Source: Pseudomonas sp. sp1636
GTDB taxonomy: Bacteria; Pseudomonadota; Gammaproteobacteria; Pseudomonadales; Pseudomonadaceae
Direction of reading: 5' to 3'
Length of the DNA: 64,000 bases
Assembly (NCBI RefSeq): GCF_030376615.1
Contig: NZ_JARRAB010000003.1
Location: 124,001-188,000, forward strand
The position numbers and the translations under genes were made by a program. Shown one piece after another: positions 27,436 through 36,454 of this stretch. Every line of letters starts with the position of its first letter. Position 1 is the stretch's first letter. The notes below the pieces were generated by a model. It was given only the letters and a program-made list of their open reading frames with translations. It was not told the DNA's origin and did not search any database.

Positions 27436-28323
27436 CTACGAGGGGCGAACCACGCTGAGCGGGTCGGCATGCACCAGCACTTCGGCGCGGGGAAATTCGC
27501 TGCGAATGGTTGCTTCCACCTGATCGCACAGGGCATGAGCCTGGAGCAGGCTCAGCTCGCCGGGCAACTCCACATGCAGTTGCACGAACCAGCGGGTGCC
27601 GGACATGCGCGTGCGCAGGTCATGGGCGCCGAGCACGCCGGGTACGCTGCAGGCCAGCTGATGCATGCGGGCACTGAGTTCCGGTGCCAGCTCTTTGTCC
27701 ATCAATACGGCCGCGGCCTCGCGGGCGATGCTCAGGGCGCTCCAGAGAATGAAGAAGGCGATGCCGATACCGAACAACGCATCCAGTTGCGGCCAGCCGA
27801 AACTGGCCAGCAGCAAGGCGAGCAGGATGCTGGCGTTGAGCAGTAAGTCCGAACGGTAGTGCAGCGAGTCCGCGCGGATCGCGGTGGAGCCGGTCTGGCG
27901 CACCACATGGCCCTGGAACAACAGCAAGGCGCCGGTCAGCGCCAACGACAGGAGCATCACCGCGACGCCCAGGGTCGCCGCGCCGAGCGGTTGCGGGTTG
28001 AGCAGGCGCTCCACGCCATGGGCGCCCACCAAGAGCGCACTGATCGCGATAAACAACGCCTGGCCGAGCCCGGCCAGGGCCTCGGCCTTGCCGTGGCCGT
28101 AGCGATGGTCTTCGTCCGCCGGGCGCAGGGCGTAGTGCACGGCGATCAGGTTGAGCAGGGAGGCGGCGCCGTCCAGCAGCGAGTCGGTGAGGCCGGCCAA
28201 CAGGCTGACCGAACCGCTCAACCACCAGGCGATGGCTTTGGCCAGTGCCAGGGTCAAGGCCACGGCCAATGCCGCAAAGGTGGCCTGGCGCATCAGGCGG
28301 GCATGTTGCGGCAGTATGGTCAC
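27436..28323 (-). CDS. Cation diffusion facilitator (FieF-like divalent metal efflux)
   Basis: A 295-aa inner-membrane metal/proton antiporter. Six membrane helices are predicted in residues 12-215. Metal-site residues appear in LLAGLTDSLLDGAASLLN (helix 2), the DEDHRYGHGKAEALAGLGQ loop, and RADSLHYRSDLLLN (helix 5). A C-terminal cytoplasmic domain of about 80 residues follows. The sequence resembles FieF (Fe/Zn) more than the ZitB type. No metal regulator is adjacent. Confidence 0.92.
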   Translation of the reverse strand: MTILPQHARLMRQATFAALAVALTLALAKAIAWWLSGSVSLLAGLTDSLLDGAASLLNLIAVHYALRPADEDHRYGHGKAEALAGLGQALFIAISALLVGAHGVERLLNPQPLGAATLGVAVMLLSLALTGALLLFQGHVVRQTGSTAIRADSLHYRSDLLLNASILLALLLASFGWPQLDALFGIGIAFFILWSALSIAREAAAVLMDKELAPELSARMHQLACSVPGVLGAHDLRTRMSGTRWFVQLHVELPGELSLLQAHALCDQVEATIRSEFPRAEVLVHADPLSVVRPS

Positions 28324-28393
28324 AGAATCTTGCTCTCGGTGTCAGGCCTGGCCTAGAGAACTAGGCCAGGGTTGATGCGGGGCTAGCGGGCGC

Positions 28394-28813
28394 TCAGGCG
28401 CCCGGGCGCAGGCCATAGGCCGCCAGTTGCTCGGCACTGGCGCTGCTGCGGATCAGCCGTGGGTCGTCGAGCGGCAGGCGGTGACCGGTGTGTTGCTCGA
28501 TCAGGGCTTTGAGCCGGGCGTTGTCGATCTTGCCCTCGGCATCCACCACCTTGTGCAGTTCCTGCGGGTCGATTTGGGCGGTGTTGCCGCCCGGCAGGTA
28601 GATGGCGCCGGTGGCGAAGTCGATGCCGAAGGCGATCAGCCCGGGGACCACATAGAACAGGATGCCGATGGCATTCAGCGCGGCGACCACCGGGTCGATC
28701 CGGCCTTCGATCTGGCCGCGCCGATCGGGGAAGAACAGCGTGCCGCAGGCGGCCAGTTGGGCGAGCAGAGTGACGGTGAGAGCACCGCCGATAACGCGAT
28801 ATTGGGTGCGCAT
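28394..28813 (-). CDS. Putative lipoprotein of unknown function
   Basis: A 139-aa protein with a type II signal peptide: hydrophobic stretch GGALTVTLLAQ followed by the lipobox LAAC (Cys about residue 22). A second hydrophobic patch (NAIGILFYVVPGLIAFGIDFATGAIYLP) follows in the mature part, and the C-terminus (EGKIDNARLKALIEQHTG) is charged. No family named. ATG 28813 is chosen because it opens the signal peptide; the longer frame upstream is not coding. Confidence 0.75.
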   Translation of the reverse strand: MRTQYRVIGGALTVTLLAQLAACGTLFFPDRRGQIEGRIDPVVAALNAIGILFYVVPGLIAFGIDFATGAIYLPGGNTAQIDPQELHKVVDAEGKIDNARLKALIEQHTGHRLPLDDPRLIRSSASAEQLAAYGLRPGA

Positions 28814-28946
28814 CGAATACCTCCGGATAAAAAGTGGCGCAACTATAGCAAGCCGGCCGATGCAAAGCCGCAGCGCATTGACGTGACTAACTGGCAGAGC
28901 GGGCGGGCGGTTCGCCGCTATAATCGCCGGCCAGATTGGAGAGTCC

Positions 28947-31496
28947 ATGAATTCCCTGCCTATCGACGTTCTGTTACCGGCGCTGCGCCAAGCCCTGGCG
29001 AGCCGCCACGAGGCGGTGCTGGAGGCTCCGCCCGGCGCCGGCAAGACCACCCGCGTGCCGCTGGCGCTGCTGGATCAACCCTGGCTGGCCGGGCAGCGCA
29101 TCATCATGCTCGAACCGCGCCGCCTGGCCGCGCGCGCCGCCGCCGAGCGCCTGGCCAGCGAGCTGGGCGAGGCGGTCGGCGAGACCGTCGGCTATCGCAT
29201 CCGTCTGGACAGCAAGGTCGGCCCGCGCACCCGCATCGAGGTGGTCACCGAGGGCATCCTCGCCCGCCGCCTGCAGGACGACCCGGCGCTGGAAGGGGTC
29301 GGTCTGGTGATCTTCGACGAATTCCACGAGCGCAGCCTGGATGCCGACCTGGCCCTGGCCCTGTGCCTGAATGGCCGCGCGCTATTTCGTCAAGGCGCGG
29401 GGCGTGGCGAGGACTCGGGCGAGCCGGCGCTCAAGCTGCTGTTGATGTCGGCGACCCTGGAAGGCGAGAAGCTGGCTGGGTTGCTCGGCGAGGCGCCGGT
29501 GTTGCGCAGCGAGGGGCGCATGTTCCCGGTGGAACTGCGCTGGGGCGCGCCTTCTCAACCTGGCGAGTGGCTCGAGCCCAGGGTGGTGCAGACGGTGTTG
29601 CAGGCGCTGGCCGACGAGCCGGGCAGCCTGCTGGTATTTCTCCCCGGGCAGGCGGAGATCCGTCGGGTCAACCAGCAGTTGGCCGAGGCCCTGGCCGGGC
29701 GTGACGAGATCCTCCTCTGCCCGCTGCATGGCGAGCTGGATCTGAGCGCCCAGCGCGCCGCCATCGAGCCGGCGCCCGCCGGCAAACGCAAGGTGGTGCT
29801 GGCGACCAATATCGCCGAGACCAGCCTGACCATCGACGGCGTGCGGGTGGTGGTGGACGCCGGCCTGGCGCGGGCGCCGCGTTTCGATCCGGGCAGCGGC
29901 ATGACCCGGCTGGACACCCAGCGCATTTCCCGCGCCAGTGCCACCCAGCGTGCCGGCCGCGCCGGGCGTCTGCAGCCGGGGGTGTGCTACCGCCTGTGGT
30001 CGCAACACCAGCACGAGCAACTCGCGGCCTACGGCGCGGCGGAAATCCTCCAGGCCGACCTGGCCGGACTGGCCCTGCAATTGGCGCGCTGGGGCGTGAC
30101 GCCGGCGGAACTGGTCTGGCTCGACCCGCCACCGCCTGCGGCTTATGCCCAGGCCCTGGAGCTGCTGACCCGCCTGGGCGCGTTGAATGAGCGCGGGGTG
30201 CTCACGGCCCACGGCCAGGCCATGGCCGAATTGCCGGCGCACCCGCGTATCGCCCACTTGCTGCTGCGCGGCCAGGCGCTGGGCCTGGCCGCGCTGGCCT
30301 GCGATCTGGCCGCCTTGCTCGGCGAGCGCGATATCTTGCGCGGTGCGGGGGCCGACCTGCACAGCCGCCTGGCCCTGCTCGGCGGCGCGAGCAAGGCCGC
30401 GCGTGGCAGCCAGGGCGGCGTGCAGCGGGCGCGTCAATTGGCCCGGCAGTTCCACGGCTATCTCCAGCGCACGGCCGCGACGGCCCCGCTGAGCGACCCC
30501 GAGCATCCGCGCTGGCTCGGCGCCTTGTTGGCATTCGCCTACCCGGATCGGGTGGCCCGGCAGCGCCGAGCGGGGGGCGCCGAGTACCGTCTGGCCAATG
30601 GCCGCGCGGCGCTGTTCGCCGAGGCCGATGCCTTGATGAAGCATGAATGGCTGGTGCTGGCCGATCTCGGCAGCCGCCAGGGCCAGCGCGAGGAGCGCAT
30701 CTACCTGGCCGCCGATCTCGATCCGCAGTTGTTCGAGACGGTGCTGGCCGAGCAGGTCAGCGTGCATGAGGAGCTGGACTGGGACGAACGCGAAGGCGTG
30801 CTGCGCGCCGAACGCCAGCGCAAGGTCGGCGAACTGGTGCTCGAGCGCGAACCCTTGACCGGCCTGGACGAGACGGCGCGCAGCCGTGCCTTGCTCGATT
30901 TGGTGCGGCGCAAGGGCTTGGCGCTGCTGCCCTGGACGCCCGAGTTGCGCCAGTGGCAGGCGCGGGTGGCCTTGCTGCGTGCGCTGGATCTGGCCGCCAA
31001 GGGGGCCAGCGAGTGGCCGGATGTCAGCGATGCGGCGCTGCTCGCCAGCCTGGACGATTGGCTGCAACCCTACCTGGGCAAGATCAAGCGCCTCAGCCAC
31101 TTCGCCAATCTGGAGCTGGCCGGAATGCTCCAGGGGCTGTTGCCCTGGCCGCTGCCGCAGCGTCTCGACGAGTTGGCGCCGCGCAGCCTGCAGGTGCCGT
31201 CCGGCTCGCGCATCGCTCTGGACTACAGCGAGCAGCCGCCGGTGCTGGCGGTGCGCCTGCAGGAATTGTTCGGTCTGGCCGAGACCCCGCGCATCGCCGG
31301 CGGCCGGCAAGTGGTCAAGCTGCACCTGCTGTCGCCGGCGCGGCGGCCGGTGCAGGTGACCCAGGATCTGGGCAACTTCTGGCGCAGCACCTACAGCGAG
31401 GTCAAGAAGGATCTCAAGGGCCGTTACCCCAAGCATTATTGGCCGGACGACCCGCTGATCGCCGAACCCACCGCGCGGGCCAAGCCGCGCAAGTAG
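28947..31496 (+). CDS. hrpB: ATP-dependent helicase HrpB
   Basis: An 849-aa DEAH-box superfamily 2 helicase. The N-terminal helicase core has Walker A APPGAGKTTRVPL (about 27-39), the DEFHERS box (about 128), SATL, and motif VI QRAGRAGRLQPG (about 337). A helicase-associated HA2 domain and a long C-terminal HrpB-specific region follow (YPKHYWPDDPLIAEPTARAKPR near the end). Full length. The cellular role of HrpB in bacteria is poorly known. Confidence 0.95.
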   Translation: MNSLPIDVLLPALRQALASRHEAVLEAPPGAGKTTRVPLALLDQPWLAGQRIIMLEPRRLAARAAAERLASELGEAVGETVGYRIRLDSKVGPRTRIEVVTEGILARRLQDDPALEGVGLVIFDEFHERSLDADLALALCLNGRALFRQGAGRGEDSGEPALKLLLMSATLEGEKLAGLLGEAPVLRSEGRMFPVELRWGAPSQPGEWLEPRVVQTVLQALADEPGSLLVFLPGQAEIRRVNQQLAEALAGRDEILLCPLHGELDLSAQRAAIEPAPAGKRKVVLATNIAETSLTIDGVRVVVDAGLARAPRFDPGSGMTRLDTQRISRASATQRAGRAGRLQPGVCYRLWSQHQHEQLAAYGAAEILQADLAGLALQLARWGVTPAELVWLDPPPPAAYAQALELLTRLGALNERGVLTAHGQAMAELPAHPRIAHLLLRGQALGLAALACDLAALLGERDILRGAGADLHSRLALLGGASKAARGSQGGVQRARQLARQFHGYLQRTAATAPLSDPEHPRWLGALLAFAYPDRVARQRRAGGAEYRLANGRAALFAEADALMKHEWLVLADLGSRQGQREERIYLAADLDPQLFETVLAEQVSVHEELDWDEREGVLRAERQRKVGELVLEREPLTGLDETARSRALLDLVRRKGLALLPWTPELRQWQARVALLRALDLAAKGASEWPDVSDAALLASLDDWLQPYLGKIKRLSHFANLELAGMLQGLLPWPLPQRLDELAPRSLQVPSGSRIALDYSEQPPVLAVRLQELFGLAETPRIAGGRQVVKLHLLSPARRPVQVTQDLGNFWRSTYSEVKKDLKGRYPKHYWPDDPLIAEPTARAKPRK

Positions 31497-31658
31497 CCCG
31501 GGTAATGGGGAGGCTGTCGCGGTGCCTGGTTGCAGGAGGCGCGACCTCGCGGCGATAGCGGACACCGCCCGCTCGAAGTACAACAGCTTCGCGGATAACT
31601 CCGCGCCTACAAAAGCAGCAGGCCGTGCTCCTCGTGCAGCAGGCGAGAGTTCTTCCAC

Positions 31659-32405
31659 TCAGGGTAGGCGCAGATCCTCGCCGGCCGCGCTGAGCTCCCG
31701 GTAGGCGCGATCCAGTGCATCGCGCAGGGCTTCGGCCGCGGGCGCGTGACGCGAGACGATCAGCTTCAAGGGCATGCTCTGCAGCCGCACATAGGGCAGT
31801 TCGCCCATGCCCAGGCTGCGCCTGGCCTGTTCCGCCGGAGCCTGGTAATCCAGCAGAAAGTCGCCGCGGCGGTGCTGGAGCATTTCCAGGGCGGCGCTGT
31901 GAGTGCCGGTACGCTGCTGCCGGATCGCCAGGGCCGGGTCGTTGAGCAGGGCATTGGTCTGCGGCCAATAGCTGTAGCCGCTGATCATGATGATGCCGCG
32001 TCCTTGCAGATCTTCGGGAATTCTCGGCAGCAGGGTATCGCGGCGGAAATACAGGTTGAGGGCGATTTCCCCCAGCTGCGTGCGGGTTTCCAGGGTGTGC
32101 TCGCTCAGCTCAGGTTTGCCGGGCGCACCGGGCCAGAGCTGTACGCTGCCATCGCGCAGGCCGTTATACAGCCGCGCGCCCGGGTAGGTGCGCAGCACGG
32201 CCTGGTAACCGGCGTGCTTCAGCAGCCGCTTGGTCAGGTGCAGGATCGCCCCTTGCGGGCGGCCCTGGCTGTCGGTGTAGGAATAGGGCGGGAACTCATA
32301 AAAGCCGACCTGAACCGGCGGCCGTGCCCCGTCGCTGGCGCTGTGAGCGGGGCTCGCGCCAGCCCAGAGGGCCGCGAGAAGAACTAGGCAGAAGATTCTG
32401 GGCAT
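31659..32405 (-). CDS. Periplasmic solute-binding protein (SBP family 3 type)
   Basis: A 248-aa exported protein. The signal peptide is residues 1-23 (CLVLLAALWAGASPAHSA). The mature part begins VQVGFYEFPPYSYTDSQGRPQGAILHLTKRLLKHAGY, the usual opening of family-3 (amino-acid type) binding proteins. No permease or ATPase gene lies nearby, so it may feed a transporter elsewhere or be a stand-alone sensor component. ATG 32403-32405 is used because the signal peptide starts there. Confidence 0.8.
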   Translation of the reverse strand: MPRIFCLVLLAALWAGASPAHSASDGARPPVQVGFYEFPPYSYTDSQGRPQGAILHLTKRLLKHAGYQAVLRTYPGARLYNGLRDGSVQLWPGAPGKPELSEHTLETRTQLGEIALNLYFRRDTLLPRIPEDLQGRGIIMISGYSYWPQTNALLNDPALAIRQQRTGTHSAALEMLQHRRGDFLLDYQAPAEQARRSLGMGELPYVRLQSMPLKLIVSRHAPAAEALRDALDRAYRELSAAGEDLRLP

Positions 32406-32723
32406 TGACCTGACCGCGGCGCTTGGCCGTCTTATTGTTATAAAACCATTACATGGTTGAGCATGTCGGCGAATGGCCGGGTTTGTCCAGTGGCATCTGC
32501 GCTCAGGCGAGTAGGCCGGCGCTAACCGATCGCCACTGCCCAGGCTGCCGGAGTGCCGAGGCACTGCGGCAGGCCGCACGGGGGCACGTAGGGCGCGCGG
32601 CAGGGTCAGGAGGCGGTTGGGCTATGCTGAAATAACCGAGGAGGCTGCAGCGCAACAGTCGGCTGATGCGTTGGGTCGCCGAGTTTGTCGGTGCCGATCC
32701 ACCCCGTGAGTCGAGGAGCTAAC
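32406..32723. other. Divergent intergenic region (solute-binding protein / CDGSH)
   Basis: 318 bases with no convincing gene. The CDGSH ribosome-binding site (GAGGAG, 32714-32719) is clear; promoters are not assigned. Confidence 0.4.
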
Positions 32724-32963
32724 ATGAGCGAGCCGCTGATTGCCCAACGGAGCCCCTTTGCGGTTGAAGTGCAGGCCGGAAAAGACTATCTCTGGTGCCG
32801 TTGCGGGCGTAGCGCGAACCAGCCGTTTTGCGACGGCAGCCATAAAGGCATGGGTTTCACGCCGTTGAAATACCATGCCGAACGGAGCGGCACCCTGTAT
32901 TTTTGCGGTTGCAAACATACCCGGACGCCGCCCTGTTGCGACGGCAGCCATAAACAGCTGTAG
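32724..32963 (+). CDS. CDGSH iron-sulfur protein with two motifs
   Basis: A 79-aa protein with two CDGSH motifs: CRCGRSANQPFCDGSH and CGCKHTRTPPCCDGSH, each supplying the Cys3-His ligands of a labile 2Fe-2S cluster. The second replaces the usual Ser/Thr and Phe positions but keeps all four ligands. Tandem motifs in one small chain resemble monomeric Miner2-type proteins. It is followed after 32 bases by the SDR gene in the same direction. Confidence 0.92.
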   Translation: MSEPLIAQRSPFAVEVQAGKDYLWCRCGRSANQPFCDGSHKGMGFTPLKYHAERSGTLYFCGCKHTRTPPCCDGSHKQL

Positions 32964-32995
32964 TACCAGCAGCCAGTAAAGCCGGGGGGCAAACC

Positions 32996-33841
32996 ATGTA
33001 TCGCAAGGTCTTCGCCAGTAAAGTATTCGATCGCAAGGTGGTGTTGATCAGCGGCGGCTGCGCCGGCATCGGCCGCGCCCTGGCGGTGCGCTTGGCCCAG
33101 GCCGGCGCCCGCCTGGTGATCCTGGATCTGCAGCAGCAGGCGCTGGACAGCCTGGTGCAACACCTGGCCGACCATCACAACGCCGAGGCGTTGGGGCTGG
33201 TCTGCGACGTCGCCGATGCCGAGGCGGTGCAGCGGGCCATCGCCCTGGCCGTCGAACGTTTCGGCGGCATCGACGTGCTGGTCAACAACGCCGGCATCAC
33301 CCACCGCAGCAGCTTTGCCGAAACCGAACTGGCGGTATTCCAGCGGGTTATGGCGGTCAATTACTTCGGTGCCCTGCATTGCACCAAGGCGGCGTTACCC
33401 AGCCTGATCGCCCGCGGCGGGCAGATCATCGTGCTCAGTTCGTTGTCCGGGTTCTCCCCGCTGCTTTACCGCAGCGCCTACAACGCCAGCAAGCATGCCC
33501 TGCATGGTCTGTTCGAAACCCTGCGTTACGAGCTGAAAGACAGCGGGGTCGGCGTGATGCTGGTGTGCCCGGGCTTCACCGCCACCGATCTGCGCAAGAA
33601 TGCCCTGGTCGGCGACGGCTCGGTGGCTGCGCAGCCGCCGCTGGCGATGGGCAAGGTCGCCTCGCCGCAGGATGTCGCCGAGGCGATCTACCTGGCGGCG
33701 CTCAAGCGCAAGCGTTTGTTGATCCTGTCCAATGTCGACTGGCGGGCGCGGCTGCTGGCGCGCTTCTTCCCGCGCTTGTTCGAGCGGGTGTTGTTGCCGC
33801 GCCTGTCCGGCATGAAGCCACAACGCGGCGGGCCTGTCTGA
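32996..33841 (+). CDS. Short-chain dehydrogenase/reductase
   Basis: A 281-aa classical SDR. The cofactor motif is GGCAGIGR (about 19-26), the NNAGIT motif is near 97, and the active-site Ser and YxxxK are in SSLSGFSPLLYRSAYNASK. Asp in LVILDLQ at the end of beta-2 suggests NAD(H) preference. The hydrophobic C-terminal tail (LLARFFPRLFERVLLPRLSG) could associate with the membrane. The substrate is not predictable. Confidence 0.9.
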   Translation: MYRKVFASKVFDRKVVLISGGCAGIGRALAVRLAQAGARLVILDLQQQALDSLVQHLADHHNAEALGLVCDVADAEAVQRAIALAVERFGGIDVLVNNAGITHRSSFAETELAVFQRVMAVNYFGALHCTKAALPSLIARGGQIIVLSSLSGFSPLLYRSAYNASKHALHGLFETLRYELKDSGVGVMLVCPGFTATDLRKNALVGDGSVAAQPPLAMGKVASPQDVAEAIYLAALKRKRLLILSNVDWRARLLARFFPRLFERVLLPRLSGMKPQRGGPV

Positions 33842-34276
33842 TCAGCGTTCGTGCGGCTCGATATACAGCTCGTAGACCTGCTCCAGATCCCAGTACGTCG
33901 CTTCGATCTTGTGTCCGTCGAGGTCGCGGACAAAGCAGCCGTAATAGGGTTCGCCGTATGCGCCGCGCGGGCCGGGTTCGCCTTCGCCAATCGCGCCGGC
34001 TTCCAGGGCTGCTGCGTAGAAGGCATGCACGGCGGCCTTGTCCTGGGCGGCGAAGCCGAAGTGAGTGCCATTGCCGACGCTCGCCGGCTGGCCGTCGATG
34101 GGCGTCTGCACCCAGAACTCCGGGTATTCACGGCCATAGGCCACCGCCCCGGGGTGGGCCAGAATGCGTTTGCACCCAAGGGTCGGCAGCACCTGGTCGT
34201 AAAAGGCCACGGCCTGGTCGAACTGGTTGGTGCCGAGCGATACGTGCGACAGGCCGCTGGGGTTGGTGTCGGTCAT
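33842..34276 (-). CDS. VOC family (glyoxalase/dioxygenase fold) protein
   Basis: A 144-aa single-domain vicinal-oxygen-chelate protein (LSHVSLGTNQFDQAVAFYDQVLPTLG at the start, YYGCFVRDLDGHKIEATYWD near the end). His9 and the C-terminal Glu of KIEATY are candidate metal ligands. I used ATG 34276, 5 bases after an excellent AGGAGGAGC ribosome-binding site; an in-frame start further out is less likely. The substrate is unknown. Confidence 0.87.
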   Translation of the reverse strand: MTDTNPSGLSHVSLGTNQFDQAVAFYDQVLPTLGCKRILAHPGAVAYGREYPEFWVQTPIDGQPASVGNGTHFGFAAQDKAAVHAFYAAALEAGAIGEGEPGPRGAYGEPYYGCFVRDLDGHKIEATYWDLEQVYELYIEPHER

Positions 34277-34325
34277 TGGCTGCTCCTCCTTGGACATCAA
34301 CAGACCCTAACAGCCTAGTCCGGAT

Positions 34326-34988
34326 TTATTCCTCTGTCGGCAGCGTAGCGCGCAGCATGAACAGACGAAACAGCACCACGGTGGCGAACAGTTGCAGAAA
34401 GCCGTTGGCGCTGTCGAGCAGCAGGTTGAGCAGCACATCGGCCTGCGCGCCCTCGGCCGGCTGGCTGGCCCAGGAGAGCAGCCACAACGGCAGCATGACG
34501 CACAACACGCAGGTCAAAACCTGCCAGAAATAACCGCTGGTCAGCTCGAAACTCTCATGCAGCGCTTTCATCGGGCTCAGCCCGCGCAGCACCAGCAGGT
34601 ATTCGGCGAATGCCAGCTTGATCATGATCCACAGGCCCGGCAGGACGAACAGCGAGGCGCCGAGCATGATCGCCAGAGTGCTCAGGCCCGCCAGCAGGGC
34701 AAAGCTCGGCCACAGGCGCAGGCTGGCGGCGAGCAGGTCGCGGCTGGCCGGCGCCTCGCCCCGGCTGCGCGCATCGAGAAACAGGATCAGCGCCGCGGTA
34801 TACAGCGGGTAGAACAGCAGGCCCAGCAGAATGCCGTAAGCCGCCGCCGATTGGGTTTCGAGTTGGGCCGTCACCAGTTGTTGCACCAAGGCTTCGAGTA
34901 CCACCAGCGGCAAACACAGGCGGGCGATCGCCGACAGGTTGTGGCTGAAGAAATACCAGGCATCGCGCAGGACGTGGAACGCATTCAT
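34326..34988 (-). CDS. YciC-like (UPF0259) membrane protein
   Basis: A 220-aa inner-membrane protein with about five to six helices and a short N-terminal MNAFHVLRDAWYFFSHNL typical of the YciC family. The central conserved part is SLFVLPGLWIMIKLAFAEYLLVLRGLSPMKALHESFELTSGYFW. The function is unknown. It is divergent from the NYN gene at 35141. Confidence 0.82.
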   Translation of the reverse strand: MNAFHVLRDAWYFFSHNLSAIARLCLPLVVLEALVQQLVTAQLETQSAAAYGILLGLLFYPLYTAALILFLDARSRGEAPASRDLLAASLRLWPSFALLAGLSTLAIMLGASLFVLPGLWIMIKLAFAEYLLVLRGLSPMKALHESFELTSGYFWQVLTCVLCVMLPLWLLSWASQPAEGAQADVLLNLLLDSANGFLQLFATVVLFRLFMLRATLPTEE

Positions 34989-35140
34989 GGGCAGGGGTCG
35001 CGGTCGAGTGAGCAGGCCGCCACTCTAGCCGATCGCGGCAGTCGCTCCAAATTCGCAGCGAATGGGTTGTGCAGGCGGGCAAGCGTGCCCGGCGTATCTG
35101 GCATACTGGGCGGCGTTTGTTACCCCCAAGAGGATTACCG

Positions 35141-35620
35141 GTGAAGAGAATCGCCGTATTCGCCGATGTACAGAACCTCTATTACACCGTGCGCCAGGCC
35201 TATGGCTGCCACTTCGACTACGCCGCGCTGTGGGCCGACATCAGCCAGCACGGGCAGATCGTCGAGGCCTATGCCTATGCCATCGACCGTGGCGACGCCA
35301 AGCAGCAGCAGTTCCAGCAGATCCTGCGCAACCTCGGCTTTAGCGTGAAGCTCAAACCCTATATCCAGCGCAGCGACGGCTCGGCCAAGGGCGACTGGGA
35401 CGTGGGCATCGCCATCGACATCATGGACACCGCGCCGCAGGTCGACGAGGTGGTGCTGGCGTCCGGCGATGGCGATTTCGATCTGCTGCTGGAGAAAATC
35501 CGCAGCAGTTACGGGGTCGAGGCCGTGGCCTACGGCGTGCCGGGGCTGACGGCACAATCGCTGGTGCGTGCGGCCAGCCGTTATGTGCCGATTGAAGGCG
35601 CCTTGTTGTTACGAAATTGA
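35141..35620 (+). CDS. NYN domain (LabA/DUF88-type) protein
   Basis: A 159-aa single NYN domain. Conserved acidic residues: FADVQNLYY near the N-terminus, KGDWDVGIAIDIMD (middle) and LASGDGDFDLLLEKI. These fit a PIN-like metal-dependent nuclease core. Start is GTG 35141 (AAGAGGA upstream). It lies 21 bases before a DnaQ-like exonuclease in the same direction, a nuclease pair likely to be cotranscribed. Confidence 0.87.
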   Translation: MKRIAVFADVQNLYYTVRQAYGCHFDYAALWADISQHGQIVEAYAYAIDRGDAKQQQFQQILRNLGFSVKLKPYIQRSDGSAKGDWDVGIAIDIMDTAPQVDEVVLASGDGDFDLLLEKIRSSYGVEAVAYGVPGLTAQSLVRAASRYVPIEGALLLRN

Positions 35621-35641
35621 TAGTCGTTGAGAACCTGATAA

Positions 35642-36259
35642 ATGCTCGAAGCTCCGATAGCCGTCCTCGATTTTGAAACCACTGGCATGTCGCCGGCGCA
35701 GCAGGCGCGCGCCACCGAGATCGGCGTGGTCATCGTCGAAGGCGGGCAGATAGTGGCGCGCTACCAGAGCCTGATGAACAGCGGCGCCTGGGTGCCGCCT
35801 TTCATCGAGCAGCTCACCGGGATCAGCAACGCCATGTTGCGCAGCGCCCCGCCGGCGGCGCAGGTGATGAACGAGGTGGCGGATTTTGTCGGCGACATTC
35901 CCTTGCTGGCGCATAACGCCGCCTTCGACCAGAAGTTCTGGGATGCCGAGCTGGCCCTGATCCGCCGCCAGCGGGTGCAGCCGTTCGCCTGCTCGTTGCT
36001 GCTGGCGCGACGCCTGTTGCCGCAGGCGCCGAACCACAAGCTCGGCACTCTGAACCGCTGGGCACAGCTGCCGGATACGGGTAAAGCGCACCGTGCCCTG
36101 GCCGATGCGGAAATGGCGGCCAACCTGACCTGTTTCATGGCCGCGCTGCTGCGCGAACGGCATGGCCTTGCCAAGGTTTCCCACGAGTTGTTGTGCAGCT
36201 TGCAGAAGGTTCCGGCGGCCAAGATGGCCCAGGCGCTGCAACGGCTGCGCGGGTTTTAG
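35642..36259 (+). CDS. DnaQ-like 3'-5' exonuclease (DEDDh)
   Basis: A 205-aa stand-alone exonuclease. Exo I is LDFETTGMSP, Exo II is HNAAFDQKFW, and Exo III is HRALADAEM, giving the Asp-Glu-Asp-His-Asp set of the DEDDh class. It is similar to the epsilon/PolC-type domain but has no polymerase attached. The substrate (DNA or RNA) is unknown. Confidence 0.9.
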   Translation: MLEAPIAVLDFETTGMSPAQQARATEIGVVIVEGGQIVARYQSLMNSGAWVPPFIEQLTGISNAMLRSAPPAAQVMNEVADFVGDIPLLAHNAAFDQKFWDAELALIRRQRVQPFACSLLLARRLLPQAPNHKLGTLNRWAQLPDTGKAHRALADAEMAANLTCFMAALLRERHGLAKVSHELLCSLQKVPAAKMAQALQRLRGF

Positions 36260-36358
36260 CCGATTGGAAAGTTCTGTCGATCCTATATCGAGGCGCAAGC
36301 CTCGCAGGCCGCAGAGCTCGTAGGCGCGAGTCATGGCCGCGATGCTCTTTGCCGTCCC

Positions 36359-36427
36359 GTAGCCCGGATGCAATCCGGGACATCGGTAGGGGCCATCAAG
36401 CCGGCTCCCCGGATTGCATTGGGCCAC
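36359..36427. repeat. Inverted repeat GTAGCCCGGATGCAATCCGGG, copy 1
   Basis: GTAGCCCGGATGCAATCCGG (36359-36378) and CCCCGGATTGCATTGGGCCAC (36407-36427) are inverted copies around a 28-base spacer. The same unit recurs at 60036-60099. It lies between convergent genes, as expected of a BIME/REP-type element. Confidence 0.8.
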
Positions 36428-36454
36428 GACTTCCAGGCGGGTGCGATCACCCCC

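Noticed and set aside
27135..27536. Minus-strand 133-codon frame through the small-RNA candidate
   Set aside because: Sequence is Cys/Gly/Arg-rich without any family, and the hairpin series explains the DNA better.
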